In this document: one piece after another, positions 61,251 to 64,000 of the stretch
Position numbering within the stretch: the first letter of the stretch is position 1
Layout: each line of letters opens with the position of its first letter
Notes under the pieces: generated by a model
What the model was told of the DNA's origin: nothing
Seen by the model: the letters and a program-made list of their open reading frames with translations, nothing else
The model's database searches: none
Position numbers and translations under genes: made by a program
NCBI GenBank assembly: GCA_977006965.1
Contig: OZ345378.1
Coordinates: 62,001-126,000 of the forward strand
Length of the DNA: 64,000 nucleotides
Direction of reading: 5' to 3'
Source: Phymatolithon calcareum
Lineage: Eukaryota > Rhodophyta > Florideophyceae > Hapalidiales

Positions 61251-64000
61251 GAGCTAGTGGAGAATCACATCGACTCGTCTTTGTGAGACGTGCAGGTCTT
61301 TCGGGAGCGCAGGTTTTGTCATTGGTTTCTTACTACAGGACGGTTCGATAATGGATCGTGCTGCTTCTGAAGTGAGACGTATCTCTTGATGGGACACCAG
61401 GCTCGATTCAAAATGCTTCGCCCCGCGACTTCATCCGCGGCCTCATTTTTGAGACTTTGAAGTGACTCGGTATCCAAACGCACGCTACATGAACTTCACG
61501 TAATACTGTTTGTCCATAAGATTCCATAAATTCCGCACCATCTCACCAAACATCCGCCGTTGCCCGTTGAGCGCGTAAATAGAGCTCCAGCTGTTTGCGT
61601 GCCATCGGGTGGTGATGCCACGCAACTACCTGAAACGCATGTACGGCTGCAAATTCCTCCTCAGCGAATGAGAAGCTCGCCCCCAGCTGCCAGCAATGCT
61701 TCCAGGACCCTTTCTTCCCACGAGCTGATCGTTAATGAACAATGATTATACTCGATTATGATGTTACTATTCAGCGCTATACACTTCTTCTGTGGTTAGG
61801 TTAACGCAGGGCACTAACGTAACGCGCCGGTTAGCTCGCAAGAAGTTTTGCGATAACTGCATGGTACTATTTCTCTCCGAGTTGAAGAAGATGTTTGGAA
61901 TTGGCCGGAAAGCAGTATTTGAGATTGAGCAATGGGCACACGTGGAGAGTATTCGCCATGTCAACGACTCAATAACGAGAGTGCCGCTTGCATGAACGCC
62001 ACTGCCATTCTGAAAATGTAGGATCTTCTATATTCGCAGTTCTATTGTCGAGAAGGATAGCCTGGATTCAAGTAAGTGCTGTGACCCTCTATTATTGTTA
62101 CTCTTCCATGCATTGACAAATTTGTTTTTCTGCGGCGTCGTTGTTAACCTCTCTGAAGAAAAACAACTTTGTAGACACTTCATCTATACCGCAAATAAAT
62201 TAGTATCAGCATTTAGTTATGTGAACGTTTGGACTTCTTGAAGATTTTACTTACGCTTCTCTCGTGCAGCAGCTGGCAATGGTCACACAAAAACTGGTTG
62301 TAGAAGCACTGGAGGAATGGAAGCAGAGTTACAGTGTACATTCCATTTTAGCGAAACTCAACTCAAGGTTCCACGACCCGTGCCGAGCATCGAACTATAC
62401 TGTAGCACAGGAATCCAATGTATGGACGAAACATTTTGATGTAGTGTGTAGAAGAGAATAAATTCTAGTGTACAGATTCTTGAATTTAGTGTGTCATTTT
62501 TGTAAGGGGATTTCGAGTGGCTGTGCTTCTTTGGCTACAACAATTTCAGCGAAATAATACCGTAAACCCTATATTTTCAGTATTAACTCAGTTTTTCTAG
62601 TAGTTGTACTCGGAAAACAACATTCAAACACCTGTATGTGGTTAATAAGAAATAGGAATTTCTAAACGTGAAATCAACCTAGTCGAACAGTGCTAGCACG
62701 GGGCAAACGTTACGATGTCTCAGACCCTTATTACTGTGGAATCTAAAACAGACAGAACACGGTATACAACAAATAGTGCGGCCGCACTAGTTTGGAATTG
62801 AACGGACTCCGATATTGAGGTACGTGTACTATTTAGGAAGCTGGACTCATTCTTGGTCATTCGTGTAGGTCTGTAGTCCGAATATTTTGACTTCTACGTT
62901 CTTCAGTATTCCCGATTCCCTGTTCCCAGAAACGCTGACAAAACGTCGAAAGTCTATCTACCAAGATGCCGGTCTCGCAAAGTGTCGTATGCCTTCAATT
63001 CCCGCAAGATACGCTACGTTGTCTTCATTCCATCCGATTCAATGGGATATTAAGACCTTTGTGTACGATTCCGTCGAGCTCGTCACTATAGAGTGATTCT
63101 GCAGCTGGCTATACACAATGTAGCAAAACTTGGAGTACCGTGCAGTACTTGTCCGGTCAGAGGATTGCAGTACAGTTTCTTTTCGCAATGGATTCTCCAG
63201 TGCCTTCTCAGTCCCCTCAGCACCCCTTGCAGGACGAGTTCCTTCGCAGCAACTGACGGGGTACTGATCGAAAGCGTGCATTACAAGCAATATTGCGAGA
63301 GGCCCAACATGTTTGAATAACAATATTGAGTGTCGGGGTAGTTTTGAATTTCCTCAATATCGAAGCCAGCTATCGTATACACTTTCTCTTGCGGCAAAGC
63401 AAAGAATCTTATTCTTCAAATTGTGTTTTGAAACCGCACAATACGGGACACCAGGAGAAAAACGACTTTATCATCGTATACAAGATAGAAGAAATCAATC
63501 TTTGATGACGTACCTGGATAAGACGTGAAGGCAGGAGCCAAACTCGCTAACGATGAAATAGAATAGAAGAAATTGAGGCCCTCGAATCGCTGCTAGCCCC
63601 ATTAGGGTAAAAGGCAAAATGAATGAATGAAGATAGAAGAAAGGCTTGCGAGGTATACAATAAAAAACGTAGAAAGCCTTCCCTGAACCTTGTTCCCCGT
63701 TGCAGTTTCTCACTTGGTTGTGAAAGTCGTTCCATGCACCGTTCCTGTGCAATCGTTATCCTCACTCCGATTTCACAGATTTTGCCATTATCGCCAAGCT
63801 CCAATACACGTATGCCGAGTCAGCATTCTCGGTGGACGCCAAGTCCAACTAGCACGATTCAGAATCCGATTAAAAATGTGTCAGAATGCGCAATTCACCC
63901 AAGTGCAATCAGCCCACTCTACTTCTTGCAAGAAGGTGAATGCATACGACTGATCTTCTTTCTCACTCGATGCGGAATAATTTTCAACGCGAACGATATG
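61251..64000. other. About 2.75 kb without a recognisable gene
   Basis: Many ORFs of 60-95 codons on both strands and no recognised motif, repeat or inverted terminus. It is probably old element sequence. Confidence 0.45.

Overview
The window looks like nuclear DNA of an intron-poor, transposon-laden eukaryote. The best guess is a multicellular red alga of the Chondrus type. That guess is inference: the surviving genes are all single-exon, they sit together in one tight island, and one gene joins UVR motifs to an ApaG domain behind a plastid-targeting-like leader. About 85% of the window is decayed mobile DNA, simple or satellite repeats, and sequence in which I recognise nothing.

Layout. 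0.9-4.3 kb holds a badly decayed Ty1/copia-class pol (protease, integrase, RT and RNase H in order, + strand). 7.2-7.5 kb has a two-copy tandem repeat. 11.45-14.36 kb is a satellite of 291 identical copies of a 10-bp unit, directly abutting an Hsp70 pseudogene (14.57-15.3 kb). 16.4-17.9 kb has a LINE RT fragment running into a DUF6818-like gene remnant. 18.1-19.3 kb is a PIF/Harbinger-type (DDE_Tnp_4) transposase pseudogene (- strand). 21.3-22.2 kb is a LINE RNase H fragment. 24.2-26.2 kb and 43.8-45.9 kb are two copies of a duplicated membrane-protein gene, the second frameshifted, with a sharply bounded block of complete identity. 26.5-27.6 kb is a G/A-rich degenerate minisatellite, followed by a hAT C-terminal remnant at 29 kb.

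30.3-38.5 kb is a nest of elements: a 5,741-bp copia retrotransposon with 400-bp LTRs and an AACAG duplication, inserted into one arm of an 86-bp hairpin that lies 9 bp from a 2.4-kb pogo-type DNA transposon with TA duplications. 39.7-40.7 kb has more copia remnants. 41.43-42.38 kb is a 948-bp Mutator-like element with 84-bp TIRs, a 10-bp target duplication and an unrecognised internal ORF. 42.6-43.25 kb is a nucleolin-like (acidic/RRM/RGG) pseudogene, followed by a 102-bp palindrome that marks the left edge of the second membrane-gene copy.

48.8-57.0 kb is the gene island: a UVR-ApaG protein, triosephosphate isomerase and a small ubiquitin-specific protease (all + strand), converging on a Doa10/MARCH6-type membrane RING-CH E3 ligase (- strand). 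Beyond it lie a 398-bp pogo-type MITE (57.46 kb), LINE fragments, and two independently inserted, oppositely oriented retroposed copies of one sequence, each flanked by 15-bp target duplications (59.6-60.2 and 60.7-61.2 kb).

The island genes do not form an operon. They are ordinary housekeeping functions (glycolysis, ER protein quality control and deubiquitination, a likely plastid protein). Coordinates of decayed elements are approximate. Family calls come from reading motifs, not from database searches.
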